Below, piece by piece: positions 1 to 8,411 of a stretch of 64,000 nucleotides of DNA (position 1 is its first letter; every line of letters starts with the position of its first letter). The position numbers were made by a program, and so were the translations under genes. The notes under the pieces are model-generated. The model did no database searches. It saw only the letters and a program-made list of their open reading frames with translations, and was not told the origin of the DNA. This stretch comes from Bacteroidota bacterium (GTDB lineage: Bacteria > Bacteroidota > Bacteroidia > UKL13-3). Location of the stretch: contig JAZKBU010000003.1 of assembly GCA_040388375.1 (NCBI GenBank), positions 372,001 through 436,000 of the forward strand. The letters run 5' to 3'.

Positions 1-2644
1 CTTGTATAAACTTCCATCTGGCGTTTACACCAATGCGTGTGTGGTTTACATTATCCATTATTTTATCGTTGCGCAGTGCGCCTATGCTGTAAATAAACTC
101 AGGCCCAACTATAAATTGTTTTACTTTGGCAATATATCTTAAGCCTAAAGGAATGTTTATGTTGTATAAACCATCGGTTCCTTTACTGGCAAAGTATTTT
201 ATTTCCCAACCCCATAAAATATTTAACGGTAGTTTGATAAGTGGTTTTAATTGAATGTTCCTGATATTGGTATAACCTGCACCCCAGTCAATACTATCCG
301 GATTATTGTAATAATATTCTAAATGGTTTTCGGCTAAGTTTTTTGCATCGCGTACAAAGGTTATAGATACACCTTGGCTTATACCTTTTATTTCGTAGCC
401 ATGGTTAAGCAAACTAATGTTGAAACGTTTTAAAATATTGTCATCAATATTTAAAGCAGTACCGTTAAATGAGCCGTTATATTTATTAGGTGTATAAGGT
501 ATATTGTTACTAATAGGTTTGTAAACCGTGTTACATTCGCTTCCGCTTGGTAAACCTCCTTTGCGTGCAGCGGCTTGTAGTAAAGGTAGCATCTCACCTT
601 TTTTAATAGCGGCTGCAGCTATCGGATCTTCTTTTTTCTTTTTATCATCTTCAGTTGCTACATCAGCACCTTCTTTGTCTTGTTGTAGTTTTAAAATTTT
701 AGCCTCAACCCTTCGGTTTAGTTGTCGGCCTTCGTCAGTTGCATTGTTGGCAATGGGTGTCTTTTCGCCATAACCAACTGCCATAATTCTGTTGCCGTTA
801 ATACCTTTATTGGTTAAATATGTTTTTACACTGTTTACCCTTTCCTGCGATAGAATCTGATTAGCTTCGTCTTTACCGATACTATCCGTATGGCCGCCTA
901 ACTCTATTACTATATCGCTATTGCTTAATATTTCATATAGCTTATCTAATTCCTTTTTAGAGTCATCGCGTAACGTTGCTTTACCCAAGTCGAAGAATAT
1001 ATTTTTTAGCTCAAAGGTTACACCAATTTGCGCGCGTTTAACCTGGAAGTCTTTTTGCAATTGCAGGTCTTCCGTGTTTTCCGTCATCCAGTCGTATTTG
1101 GCTTGGTAAAGCAAGTTTTCCATTTCCTCCACAGCAGCTTTGTATGCATGGGTTTGTTTTTCGTAGGCATCAAAAGTTTCTCTTATTTTTTCTGTGTTGG
1201 TTTGGTTAAGCACACCCAACTGGTAGTTTAAACTATCCATTTTAATTTTAAGGGCATCTAGTCTGCTGCGTTGTAAAGTTATTTTCTGCTGAAAAGTAAA
1301 ACGTTTACGGTACTTGTCAGGATTGGTTAAATCAATTACTTCGCTGTAGTATAAATAACCTTTCATATCAATAACGGCTAAGTATTTTTTATTCAATGGC
1401 AAGGCTGCTGAATAATACCCGGTACTATCGTTACTGGTAGCTTTGGTTACAACGGTATTGGTAGCCATATCAATAAATTTAATGTTTACCTGTGCGGCAC
1501 TGTCTTTTTCGTTGTAAACATTTCCGAAAAGTTTAAATAGTTGTTCCGGACGTAAACTAAAAGGCATTAGAAATTTGTATATATCCGCTTTTCCATAACC
1601 ATCGGGTGCATCGCTGCGTACTACATAAGCTAACTTACCCGAAGCAGGAATTGATAAATCCATATCACCATCCAAAGTATTGATGTATTTACCTAAATTA
1701 ACAGGTGTACTCCAGTTGGTCCAGGTATCATCAAGCCTGCGGCTTACAAAAATATCTTCTTCACCAAAGCCGGGTAAACCGTTTGATGAGAAATAAAGTG
1801 TTTTACCATCGGCAGCTAAAAACGGAAACTTTTCACTCTGGGTCGTATTCACGGTTGTTCCTAATGAAATGGGTTTTGCCCAACCATTTTCAGTTAGTGT
1901 GGTCATAAACATTTCACTGCCTCTACCGGTTACATCTGTACAATAAATAAGTGTTTTTCCATCAGGCCCAACACAGGCTAACGACTCCCATATTTTGGTA
2001 TTAATACTACCTCCAATATTACAAGGTGTACTCCAGCCTGATTCTGTTTTTACACTATAAAATAAATCACCACCACCAAAACTACCGGGATAGTTACCAA
2101 ATAGTATAGCTACTTTTTCATCAGGCGAAATAGATAATAAGCCTTCGTTGCTTTTGGTATTGAACTGGTAAACCTGTTCAGGCGCTTTCCAAATGCCTTT
2201 ATCGTCCAGCTTACTTACAAAAACATCTTCTTTACCACTTGCTCCCGGCCTGTTATCCGAAATGAAGTAAAGTGTTTTTCCATCTTGTAAAATACGAGGT
2301 AAAAAATCTTCATCGCTGCTATTAATAGTAGCACCTAAGTTTTCTACTTTTACCATTTCATCTTTGCGTTCCAATAAGCCAATCAACTTATCAGCCTCTG
2401 CTTTATCAGCACCGCTGTATTTTTCTTTGTATAGTTTTAAAGCTTGTATGGCTTCATCAAATTTTTGCTGAGCAAAATAACTTTTAGCTAAGTTTAAATA
2501 TAACGATGGATTGGTTTGCACTTCCCGCTCATAAGCGAATTGAGCACGTGCATAATCCTTGTCTTTAAAGTACTTTTCGCCATTTTGTGCAAAAAGATTT
2601 ACCGTTGCTAAGGCAATCAATAATGTGAGTATTGTTTTTTTCAT
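1..2644 (-). CDS. OmpA-family protein with TPR, PD40 repeats and a C-terminal extension (runs off the window)
   Basis: Reading leftward from an ATG at 2644, the frame stays open to base 1, so the 3' end lies outside the window; at least 881 residues are visible. A signal peptide (MKKTILTLLIALATVNLFAQ) is followed by a TPR-like stretch (about 20-95), several WD40-like PD40 strands such as TLYFISDNRPG and TLYFSSNGLPGFG (about 105-370), a carboxypeptidase-regulatory-like fold (about 380-450), a charged helical segment, and an OmpA peptidoglycan-binding domain (about 540-650) with IFFDLGKATL and GGHTDS. Family members anchor the outer membrane to peptidoglycan. Unusually, more than 200 residues follow the OmpA domain, ending in aromatic-rich beta-strand-like sequence. 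The domain calls are confident; the role of the tail is unknown. Confidence 0.9.
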   Translation of the reverse strand, partial: MKKTILTLLIALATVNLFAQNGEKYFKDKDYARAQFAYEREVQTNPSLYLNLAKSYFAQQKFDEAIQALKLYKEKYSGADKAEADKLIGLLERKDEMVKVENLGATINSSDEDFLPRILQDGKTLYFISDNRPGASGKEDVFVSKLDDKGIWKAPEQVYQFNTKSNEGLLSISPDEKVAILFGNYPGSFGGGDLFYSVKTESGWSTPCNIGGSINTKIWESLACVGPDGKTLIYCTDVTGRGSEMFMTTLTENGWAKPISLGTTVNTTQSEKFPFLAADGKTLYFSSNGLPGFGEEDIFVSRRLDDTWTNWSTPVNLGKYINTLDGDMDLSIPASGKLAYVVRSDAPDGYGKADIYKFLMPFSLRPEQLFKLFGNVYNEKDSAAQVNIKFIDMATNTVVTKATSNDSTGYYSAALPLNKKYLAVIDMKGYLYYSEVIDLTNPDKYRKRFTFQQKITLQRSRLDALKIKMDSLNYQLGVLNQTNTEKIRETFDAYEKQTHAYKAAVEEMENLLYQAKYDWMTENTEDLQLQKDFQVKRAQIGVTFELKNIFFDLGKATLRDDSKKELDKLYEILSNSDIVIELGGHTDSIGKDEANQILSQERVNSVKTYLTNKGINGNRIMAVGYGEKTPIANNATDEGRQLNRRVEAKILKLQQDKEGADVATEDDKKKKEDPIAAAAIKKGEMLPLLQAAARKGGLPSGSECNTVYKPISNNIPYTPNKYNGSFNGTALNIDDNILKRFNISLLNHGYEIKGISQGVSITFVRDAKNLAENHLEYYYNNPDSIDWGAGYTNIRNIQLKPLIKLPLNILWGWEIKYFASKGTDGLYNINIPLGLRYIAKVKQFIVGPEFIYSIGALRNDKIMDNVNHTRIGVNARWKFIQ

Positions 2645-2665
2645 AGACAGTTTGTTTTAGGTAGA

Positions 2666-2715
2666 CAAACATATTCTATGCTTTAATTGAATACTATACG
2701 CAGTACTACGTATTT
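2666..2715 (-). promoter_or_regulatory. Candidate regulated promoter of the OmpA-family gene
   Basis: On the minus strand a -7 element TATGTTTG (complement of 2666-2673) lies about 22 bases before the ATG. Further upstream is an imperfect copy of the recurring palindrome (AAATACGTAGTA, complement of 2704-2715). No TTTG is found at the -33 spacing, as expected for an activator-dependent promoter. This is inference from the pattern. Confidence 0.45.
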
Positions 2716-2771
2716 TTCATATACCGTAAATCCCTTAGTTGAGGTATTGGCATAGTGAAATGATGTTAAAA

Positions 2772-2810
2772 CAGAAAAGCAAACACACCATAAGTATGTT
2801 TGCTTTTCTG
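2772..2810 (-). terminator. Hairpin terminator after the 327-aa T9SS protein
   Basis: CAGAAAAGCAAACA (2772-2785) pairs perfectly with TGTTTGCTTTTCTG (2797-2810) over 14 bp with an 11-base loop. On the minus strand it is followed by TTTTAA. It lies directly downstream of the stop codon at 2826. Confidence 0.7.
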
Positions 2811-2825
2811 CAGGCTTTGTATGTT

Positions 2826-3809
2826 TTATTCTATAACAAGTTTGTGACTATAAATAATCTGGCTGTTATCAATTAAGCTGTAAAAATAAACTCCTGTTAA
2901 CAGGTTATTGCGCTCAATTTTCACTTCGTTATTTATCACGTTCAATGTTTTAATAGACTGACCTAATATATTAAAAATAACAAGCTGTCCATTGTTAATA
3001 GTATTGGTACCTGTAATTTTTAAAGTGGTATAATCATGGAATGGATTGGGAAATAACTGAATAGCGTAGTCATTGTTTTGTATGGTATTAATACCTGTCG
3101 ATGCAACATTGTTGTACACGACCTGTATGCCACCATTGGTTCCATAATTCATTAATTGAGCTCCGGTAGCTGTAGAATACCAGGTATAAGAAACAGTAGT
3201 AGGGCCAAGTGAGTTGGTTCTTTCTTTTTTTATACGGGCTACATTCGTAAAGGTGCCGTTGGGTAAAATTAATGTACCATAACTATCGTAAGTTAAAGTA
3301 ACTGTTCCTGTCTGGCTGCTGCTTACACTGCCATTTGCTTTGTAGCTTGTTTTGCTGTAAGTGTTTGCATAAGTGTTGTTATAACTGAAAGGAAGCTTTA
3401 AATCAATTTGAGGGTCATCGTAAATATCATAATCTTTACCGGCAGTATGTTCGCCCCATAGTACAAGGCTATCTGCTGTTAAGCTATAATAATGATGTCC
3501 GAATACAGCAGTAAGAGCTGGATCAGTAAAATACCAGTTAGCTTTTGGGTAATCGCTTGCATAAGCTGTTCCCGTTGGGGAGCTGACTGTGTAGTTAATA
3601 ATGGGTGTGCCTGCTTCCTGTTGTAAATTGGCACAGTTCCAAGTTACTGCTGCGCCACTGGTATTAACAGGTACGGTAGCAGCCGTACTTGCCGATGCTA
3701 TCATTAAAGGTGCGGTGTAACCAATAGCACTTGTGCTGGTAATGGTTGTTTGTGCATGTAATGTTATAAATGTAACCATAGCACAAAAAAGAGTAACATG
3801 TTTTTTCAT
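2826..3809 (-). CDS. Secreted protein of unknown function with T9SS sorting domain
   Basis: 327 residues. The N-terminus (MKKHVTLFCAMVTFITLHAQ) is a Sec signal peptide. The last ~80 residues form a type A T9SS sorting domain: LFPNPFHDYTTLKI, then a GVYFYSL turn and the terminal HKLVIE. The middle is a Thr/Ser/Asn-rich beta-type region that I do not recognise as an enzyme. It should be exported by Sec and then secreted or surface-anchored by T9SS. It is a single-gene unit between two hairpin terminators, and its upstream region carries the AAATACG(T/C)ATTT palindrome. Confidence is high for secretion and low for function. Confidence 0.85.
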   Translation of the reverse strand: MKKHVTLFCAMVTFITLHAQTTITSTSAIGYTAPLMIASASTAATVPVNTSGAAVTWNCANLQQEAGTPIINYTVSSPTGTAYASDYPKANWYFTDPALTAVFGHHYYSLTADSLVLWGEHTAGKDYDIYDDPQIDLKLPFSYNNTYANTYSKTSYKANGSVSSSQTGTVTLTYDSYGTLILPNGTFTNVARIKKERTNSLGPTTVSYTWYSTATGAQLMNYGTNGGIQVVYNNVASTGINTIQNNDYAIQLFPNPFHDYTTLKITGTNTINNGQLVIFNILGQSIKTLNVINNEVKIERNNLLTGVYFYSLIDNSQIIYSHKLVIE

Positions 3810-3831
3810 AATTATAAGTGTTTTGTATGTA

Positions 3832-3880
3832 CAAAATTATACGGGCTTACTTTTTTGTTATCGCATGAAATGCGTATTTT
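3832..3880 (-). promoter_or_regulatory. Candidate activator-dependent promoter with AAATACGCATTT palindrome
   Basis: On the minus strand the palindrome (complement of 3868-3879) is followed by CATGCGATAA, and 23 bases after CATGC comes a good -7 element TAATTTTG (complement of 3832-3839). The expected -33 TTTG is replaced by GATA, so the palindrome block sits where an activator would contact polymerase. The same block precedes the genes starting at 5541 and 8340. Confidence 0.5.
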
Positions 3881-3916
3881 AAAAAAGCCGCTTACTGAAA
3901 AATAAACGGCTTTTTT
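3881..3916. terminator. Bidirectional hairpin terminator
   Basis: AAAAAAGCCG (3881-3890) pairs with CGGCTTTTTT (3907-3916) around a 16-base loop. It lies 14 bases after the stop of the ELWxxDGT-repeat gene on the minus strand and gives a T-run in either direction. Confidence 0.7.
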
Positions 3917-3930
3917 ATACCTGTATTTAA

Positions 3931-5541
3931 TTAGTTTTTGATTGTTTTTTGTGTAGTAATTCCTTGCGCTGTATATACTCTGGTAAAATAAACACCATTG
4001 GTAAGAGTGCTTATATCAATAGTTGTTTCCGCTGTTGATAATACCAATGAACCTGTTACGTTGTAAAGCTCAGTTTTATCAATAGCTATAAGGCTTGTTA
4101 TCGTTAATTGGCTGTGGGCCGGATTAGGGTATACACTAATATTATTATTGTTATAAGTAGCTTTTACTTCTTTTACCTGTGTACCTCCGTTACCATTGTC
4201 AGTATATTTCCAAAGCTCATTACCATGTTTAGCATCATCAGCTACAAAATAAATAGTATTACCAACTACAAAGGGTAATTGATTAAATGTACTTGAAATG
4301 CTTTCAGCAAATGGAGTACTGTCAATATCCGCTAACATATAAGTACCTGCTTTACTTCCATCCGTTATAAAAGGTTCAAATCCCAATATTTGATTTGATC
4401 TGTCACGGCCTTTTACAAATAATTTATTGTTTAAAGCAAACATGCCTCCTTCTTCTATATAAGAATCATTTTTATCAGTTACTATTTTAGTGCCTGCTGC
4501 AGTTAAATCACTTACCCAAACAAAGTCAGTATTGTAACCAGGGTAACGTGCCGCAAAATAAAACTGGTTGCCAACACTAATCAGCTTGCGTGGATTGCCC
4601 GAAGTAGCGCCCGGTGTTAGCTCAAAAAATAAATTGGTTCCGGCTTCTGTTCCATTACTTACCCATAATTCTCTTCCATAAGTATTGTCAACCGGATTAA
4701 AATATACTTTATCATTCACTATGGCAAAACTTGTGTAGCTTGATGAGCTGCCATCATCACAGCTGCTTGCAGTACCCGGTCTTATGTCTTTCAATAAATG
4801 AGTTCCTGCTGCTGTTCCATCGCTTACCCAAGGCTCGTAGCCATGTTCAGCATCGGTAGCAACATAATAAAAAGAATTGGCTCCAACGCTTAAAGCAAAG
4901 TTGTAAGTAGAGTTGGTGTGTTGCGCCATCAGTGTAGGAGCTGTTGAGTTTTCATCAAACGACCACAAGCCTTGTACACTATTATAAGTTCCCCAGAAAT
5001 AAATTTTATTTTTAAATGCAATGACTTTATTACTTAAGATGATGGGTAAAAGTAATGAAGTACCTGCTGCAGTTCCGTTGGTTTTAAAAATGCCATATCC
5101 ATTATAAATAAATGCAGTTTGGTTATTAAGTGCTATAAAATTAGGGCTGCTTCCATTAAAACCCGGATTTATTTCTTTAAGCAATACTGTACCCGCAGTG
5201 GTACCATCTGTAATCCATGGTTCGTGGTTGTTTCCGCCTGTTGGGTCTCCCGAAAAAAGTATTTTGTTTCCAAAGGTGGTTATATTAGTCATGTAACCCG
5301 TGTTTGGAAGTTTGTTTGTTCCGTTGCTAGTGCCATCGCTCTCATATAGAAAATTAGAATAAGTTGGATTTAAAGTATCGCGAACCGAAAAGTACAGCTT
5401 ATTGTTGTGTGTGGTAAAGTTAGTAGGGCTTGCTCCGTTTGTGCCTTCAAAAATATCTTTCACCATAGTGGGCTGAGCTAAAGAAAAAAGGCTGATGAAA
5501 CTAATCATCAGGGTTGTGTAAGCTTTTGTAAGTTTTTTCAT
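3931..5541 (-). CDS. Secreted ELWxxDGTxxGT-repeat protein with T9SS sorting domain
   Basis: 536 residues from the chosen ATG at 5541, which gives a clean signal peptide (MKKLTKAYTTLMISFISLFSLAQ); the frame extends upstream to 5583 but adds a non-signal-like stretch. The body consists of repeated ELWxSDGTxxGT-type units (EPWITDGTTAGT, EPWVSDGTAAGT, ELWVSNGTEAGT, EPFITDGSKAGT), a known Bacteroidota/Myxococcota surface repeat predicted to form a beta-propeller. The C-terminus is a T9SS type A sorting domain (ISVYPNPAHSQLTI to the end). The function is unknown; ligand binding or adhesion are possibilities. The upstream region carries a perfect AAATACGTATTT palindrome. Confidence 0.88.
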   Translation of the reverse strand: MKKLTKAYTTLMISFISLFSLAQPTMVKDIFEGTNGASPTNFTTHNNKLYFSVRDTLNPTYSNFLYESDGTSNGTNKLPNTGYMTNITTFGNKILFSGDPTGGNNHEPWITDGTTAGTVLLKEINPGFNGSSPNFIALNNQTAFIYNGYGIFKTNGTAAGTSLLLPIILSNKVIAFKNKIYFWGTYNSVQGLWSFDENSTAPTLMAQHTNSTYNFALSVGANSFYYVATDAEHGYEPWVSDGTAAGTHLLKDIRPGTASSCDDGSSSSYTSFAIVNDKVYFNPVDNTYGRELWVSNGTEAGTNLFFELTPGATSGNPRKLISVGNQFYFAARYPGYNTDFVWVSDLTAAGTKIVTDKNDSYIEEGGMFALNNKLFVKGRDRSNQILGFEPFITDGSKAGTYMLADIDSTPFAESISSTFNQLPFVVGNTIYFVADDAKHGNELWKYTDNGNGGTQVKEVKATYNNNNISVYPNPAHSQLTITSLIAIDKTELYNVTGSLVLSTAETTIDISTLTNGVYFTRVYTAQGITTQKTIKN

Positions 5542-5547
5542 AAGCAT

Positions 5548-5597
5548 CAAAGGTGGACTAATAAAAATGGGTTCATATAGCATGAAATACGTATTTT
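5548..5597 (-). promoter_or_regulatory. AAATACGTATTT palindrome and -7-like element
   Basis: The perfect 12-bp palindrome is at 5585-5596. On the minus strand it is followed by CATGC and, 24 bases later, by CACCTTTG (complement of 5548-5555), which resembles the TAnnTTTG -7 element. If this is the promoter, transcription would begin almost at the ATG at 5541. Confidence 0.45.
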
Positions 5598-5616
5598 GTT
5601 TGTTAGTGATACAAAC

Positions 5617-5650
5617 AAAAAGCCGGCTAATCCATGATGAATTGCCGGCT
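5617..5650 (-). terminator. Hairpin terminator of the PadR-HAAS operon
   Basis: AGCCGGC (5621-5627) pairs with GCCGGCT (5644-5650). On the minus strand the hairpin is followed by TTTTTGTTTG. It lies downstream of the stop at 5718. Confidence 0.6.
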
Positions 5651-5717
5651 GTTGCGGGTGTTTTTTATATGAAGATAATGCAGGTTGTAACCCATACCTG
5701 CAAGTAGTTATAAGCTT

Positions 5718-6332
5718 TTAAGCTTCGCTAAGCGACTGTTGGTATAAATGGTAAAAGAAAGTCGGGATGTATAAAAAGATAAGGAATAAAAACCCGATCA
5801 GCGTAATTAAATTAGCGTAAGGAAACGAAAGGGTTTTAAAAATAGAACCGATGGCAATTAAAATAGCAGCTGTATTACCTGATAAAAGCCTGACCATTCC
5901 CTGTAGATTTAATTGACTGATTTTTTTTGTGCTGCTAATTAATACCAGCAAGCAGGTAATAATTAAAAAGGCAAAACCTAAAATGCCAATTGCTGGGGTG
6001 CCGGCCCAGTGAAAAACACGGAATAATAATCCGCCAGAAATAAAGGTTGCGGCACAAAAGCCACATGCATAAACGATTTTTTTCATTGTAGTTTGTTTAT
6101 TAAAGTTTAACATAAAAAATAACTCTTCTTCTATTTCTACCAGCCCATTGGGGCTAATAGTGCTCCATGCTTTTTTGTAAGCAGTTTCAAAGTCCATACC
6201 TTTTTCCATTTCAGCTTCTATAATGCAGCAGTAATGGTCCAGTAAATCATTAAGCATTGATTCACTTCTTAAGCCTGATTGGCGTAAACGTTCTTCTACA
6301 CGTATTACATGTGTTTTGTTAAATAGCTCCAT
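5718..6332 (-). CDS. HAAS-domain-like integral membrane protein, PadR partner
   Basis: 204 residues. The first ~65 are a soluble helical region (ERLRQSGLRSESMLNDLLDH and onward) resembling the HAAS/DUF1700 sensor-like domain often encoded beside PadR regulators. Four hydrophobic helices follow (about 86-106, 113-133, 150-166, 172-196). The start overlaps the end of the padR gene by 14 bases, so the two are translationally coupled. In similar pairs PadR represses the operon and the membrane protein signals or responds to envelope conditions; here that role is inferred from context. Confidence 0.75.
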   Translation of the reverse strand: MELFNKTHVIRVEERLRQSGLRSESMLNDLLDHYCCIIEAEMEKGMDFETAYKKAWSTISPNGLVEIEEELFFMLNFNKQTTMKKIVYACGFCAATFISGGLLFRVFHWAGTPAIGILGFAFLIITCLLVLISSTKKISQLNLQGMVRLLSGNTAAILIAIGSIFKTLSFPYANLITLIGFLFLIFLYIPTFFYHLYQQSLSEA

Positions 6333-6675
6333 GTGCTAAAGTATTATCGGGGTTAATAATGCTATGTATAGTTTGCAAAAAGCTAAGCAGTTCCTGCGAT
6401 GCGCTTATTGATTCCTGCTTTCCTTTTTTAGTAAGTTTATAGTATTTGCGGGTACGACCACCTACCGCTAATTCTTCGCTGGTTACTAAACCATCCGCTT
6501 CCAGTTTGTGTAAAGCTGGGTATAAAGAGCCTTCTTTTATTAAAATTTTACCCGCACTGGTTTCTTTTATATGTTGGGTTATTTCGTAACCATACATTTT
6601 TTTATTTTCACTCAGTAGCTTTAAAATAATAGGACCCAGCGTTCCTTTTAACAGTTCTTTTTGTGTAAATGACAT
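6319..6675 (-). CDS. PadR-family transcriptional regulator
   Basis: 118 residues from the ATG at 6675; the frame extends further upstream, but the family starts near MSFTQKELLKGTLGPIILKL. A winged-helix domain is clear: YGYEITQHIKE, then KEGSLYPALHKLEADGLV, then GGRTRKYYKLTKKGK for the wing. These are hallmarks of the short PadR-s2 subfamily, which binds palindromic operators as a dimer through the C-terminal helix. The promoter at 6700-6730 overlaps two inverted repeats, consistent with autoregulation. It is followed by the overlapping membrane partner gene. Confidence 0.92.
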   Translation of the reverse strand: MSFTQKELLKGTLGPIILKLLSENKKMYGYEITQHIKETSAGKILIKEGSLYPALHKLEADGLVTSEELAVGGRTRKYYKLTKKGKQESISASQELLSFLQTIHSIINPDNTLAHGAI

Positions 6676-6682
6676 GATAAGT

Positions 6683-6730
6683 AGATTTGTAATACATCGC
6701 AAATCTATGTATTAGAATAATAAATGCAAA
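6683..6730 (-). promoter_or_regulatory. padR promoter with overlapping operator-like inverted repeats
   Basis: On the minus strand TTTG (complement of 6727-6730), a 19-base spacer and TAGATTTG (complement of 6700-6707) match the Bacteroidota -33/-7 consensus exactly. Two inverted repeats overlap the -7 box: AATACAT/ATGTATT (6691-6697, 6707-6713) and AGATTTG/CAAATCT (6683-6689, 6700-6706). Their position fits PadR autorepression. Confidence 0.6.
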
Positions 6731-6788
6731 TTTTATTTTTTTGTATTAATACGTATCCTTGTATAATCATTCAATGGTTCATACATAA

Positions 6789-7712
6789 ATGCCGGTATTA
6801 TTATTTCTTTTATTGTGTTTCTGCAATCAACTATGTGCTCAGGATTCGGAGCGTGGATTTATAACCAATAGCACTATTGGAAATCCGATGAGTTTGGAAG
6901 TGAATCAGTATTACTTGCCAGCTTACCGTTATATTAATGTTTACAGCCGACCCGATGTGCAATCAAAAGTATTTACGAAAACACAATCTTTTGCCGATTC
7001 ATTAAAAGTAGTAGAAGTATTAGCAGGGAAATATTCAAAATTCAAAAATGTATATGGCCAGTGGTGCAAAGTTACTTTCCCTTTAAAAGGTAAAAGATTT
7101 TTTGGTTATGTACCCAGTCAGTTTTTAGCACCTTTACAGATAAAACAGGGCACGAAAACTTATTTGGTGTTTATTGAAAAGTATCAAAAAGGAACATTTC
7201 TTTTTTCGCTTAAAGTATTAAATAAGTTTAACCTCGTTTCGGAGCACACGTTTAAAGCACCTGCTAATGAGCACTATTCACCTGTTGAAACAGATACTAT
7301 TGGAAAAGCCTTATCAGGGTATTTAGAACTAAGTTTATTCAATAATAAAGGGTTGGATAGTGTAGAACATATAATAAAAGTAAGTGGAGGAATAGATGCT
7401 TGTGGTTATTGGAACGGAACAAAAATATTATTGCTGAGAGATAATAGAGTAATAAAGGAATTAGAAGAAGGAAGTGTTGGTGATGCCGATATATACCATG
7501 AAGGTTATTCCTATTTATTCCCTGCAGATAGTTTAGGTGAAAAGAATATGTTTATTAAAGATATGTGGTATTCAGAAGCTGTGGACGATACCTTCACCAA
7601 TACCTGGGATGCCCGGGTTAAATACAAATGGTTAAATAATCATTTAATAAAAATAGATTCTGTTTATTCATCCAAACGAATCAATACCTATTTAGAAAGA
7701 AATGCGGAATAG
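6789..7712 (+). CDS. Secreted SH3-like protein of unknown function
   Basis: 307 residues with a hydrophobic signal peptide ending near LCAQ (residues 1-18). Residues ~40-115 look like a bacterial SH3 domain (VYSRPDVQSKVF, then VYGQWCKVTFPL and FFGYVPSQFLAPL), a fold that often binds cell-wall peptides. The C-terminal two thirds is a beta-rich region I do not recognise. The gene is divergent from padR and convergent with the LuxR regulator, from which it is separated by one base. A -7-like TATCCTTG lies at 6754-6761. The envelope location is well supported; the function is not. Confidence 0.75.
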   Translation: MPVLLFLLLCFCNQLCAQDSERGFITNSTIGNPMSLEVNQYYLPAYRYINVYSRPDVQSKVFTKTQSFADSLKVVEVLAGKYSKFKNVYGQWCKVTFPLKGKRFFGYVPSQFLAPLQIKQGTKTYLVFIEKYQKGTFLFSLKVLNKFNLVSEHTFKAPANEHYSPVETDTIGKALSGYLELSLFNNKGLDSVEHIIKVSGGIDACGYWNGTKILLLRDNRVIKELEEGSVGDADIYHEGYSYLFPADSLGEKNMFIKDMWYSEAVDDTFTNTWDARVKYKWLNNHLIKIDSVYSSKRINTYLERNAE

Positions 7713-7713
7713 C

Positions 7714-8340
7714 TTAAGATTTAAAAACTTTATTGATAGCTTCAATTTTTGAGTTTACCTGTAGTTTTATATAAATGTTTCTTATATGTGTACGTACCGT
7801 ATCCTGGCTTATAAATAACTTATCGGCAATTTCTTTATAGCGGTATCCTTTCGATAAAAGCTCCAGTAATTCCAGTTCACGTTTGGTTAGTTCTTCGGCC
7901 GCTTTGTTTGGTTTTGGTTTATTAAAAGAGGCTACTACTTTTCGGGCTATTTGTGCATTCATGGGTGAACCTCCACTGCTCACATCCTTGATGGCTTCAA
8001 CCAATTGCAATGGAGGTGTTTTTTTGAGCATATAACCGGTAGCACCAGCTTCTAACGAGCGAAATATTTTCTCATCATCTTCGTACACCGTTAACATCAT
8101 GTATTGGGTAACATCACAGGTTTCCTTCAAGAATTTAATGCATTCAATACCATTTATACCAGGCAAATCAATATCCATTAACACCACATCAGGACAATTT
8201 AACGGAAGTATTTTAATAGCTTCTTCGGCCGATGAAAAAGTCTGGCGACATTCCAAATCATCCGTGCCATTTACTATCATCATTAATCCTGTTCTGATAT
8301 CGTGGTTATCTTCCACTATTGCAATTTGAATTTTTGACAT
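7714..8340 (-). CDS. NarL/LuxR-type response regulator
   Basis: 208 residues. The receiver domain has the acidic pair E10-D11, the phospho-acceptor D56 (LMDIDLPG) and the conserved Lys in GYMLKKTP. The C-terminal LuxR helix-turn-helix is clear (LTKRELELLELLSKGYRYKE, then FISQDTVRTHIRNI). It lies 71 bases downstream of the propeller sensor kinase on the same strand, so the two form a two-component system. A copy of the AAATACGTATTT palindrome lies 50-61 bases before its ATG. This suggests autoregulation and makes it the best candidate for the protein that binds the other copies. Confidence 0.93.
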   Translation of the reverse strand: MSKIQIAIVEDNHDIRTGLMMIVNGTDDLECRQTFSSAEEAIKILPLNCPDVVLMDIDLPGINGIECIKFLKETCDVTQYMMLTVYEDDEKIFRSLEAGATGYMLKKTPPLQLVEAIKDVSSGGSPMNAQIARKVVASFNKPKPNKAAEELTKRELELLELLSKGYRYKEIADKLFISQDTVRTHIRNIYIKLQVNSKIEAINKVFKS

Positions 8341-8379
8341 AATTTATTTTGTAAATGAACAACTAAATTTTCAATTTGG

Positions 8380-8402
8380 TTATCGCATCAAATACGTATT
8401 TG
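8380..8402 (-). promoter_or_regulatory. AAATACGTATTT operator-like palindrome upstream of the response regulator
   Basis: The perfect palindrome is at 8390-8401 and continues on the minus strand as GATGCGATAA. This block is shared with the upstream region at 3858-3880. It lies between the kinase stop and the regulator start, so it may form an internal promoter in the two-component operon. Confidence 0.5.
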
Positions 8403-8411
8403 TACGTACAT

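Noticed and set aside
6745-6761. TACGTATCC before the SH3-like gene as a fifth copy of the AAATACGTATTT motif
   Set aside because: Only the core TACGTAT matches, the flank ATGCGATA is absent, and the bases are better explained as part of a -7 element TATCCTTG.
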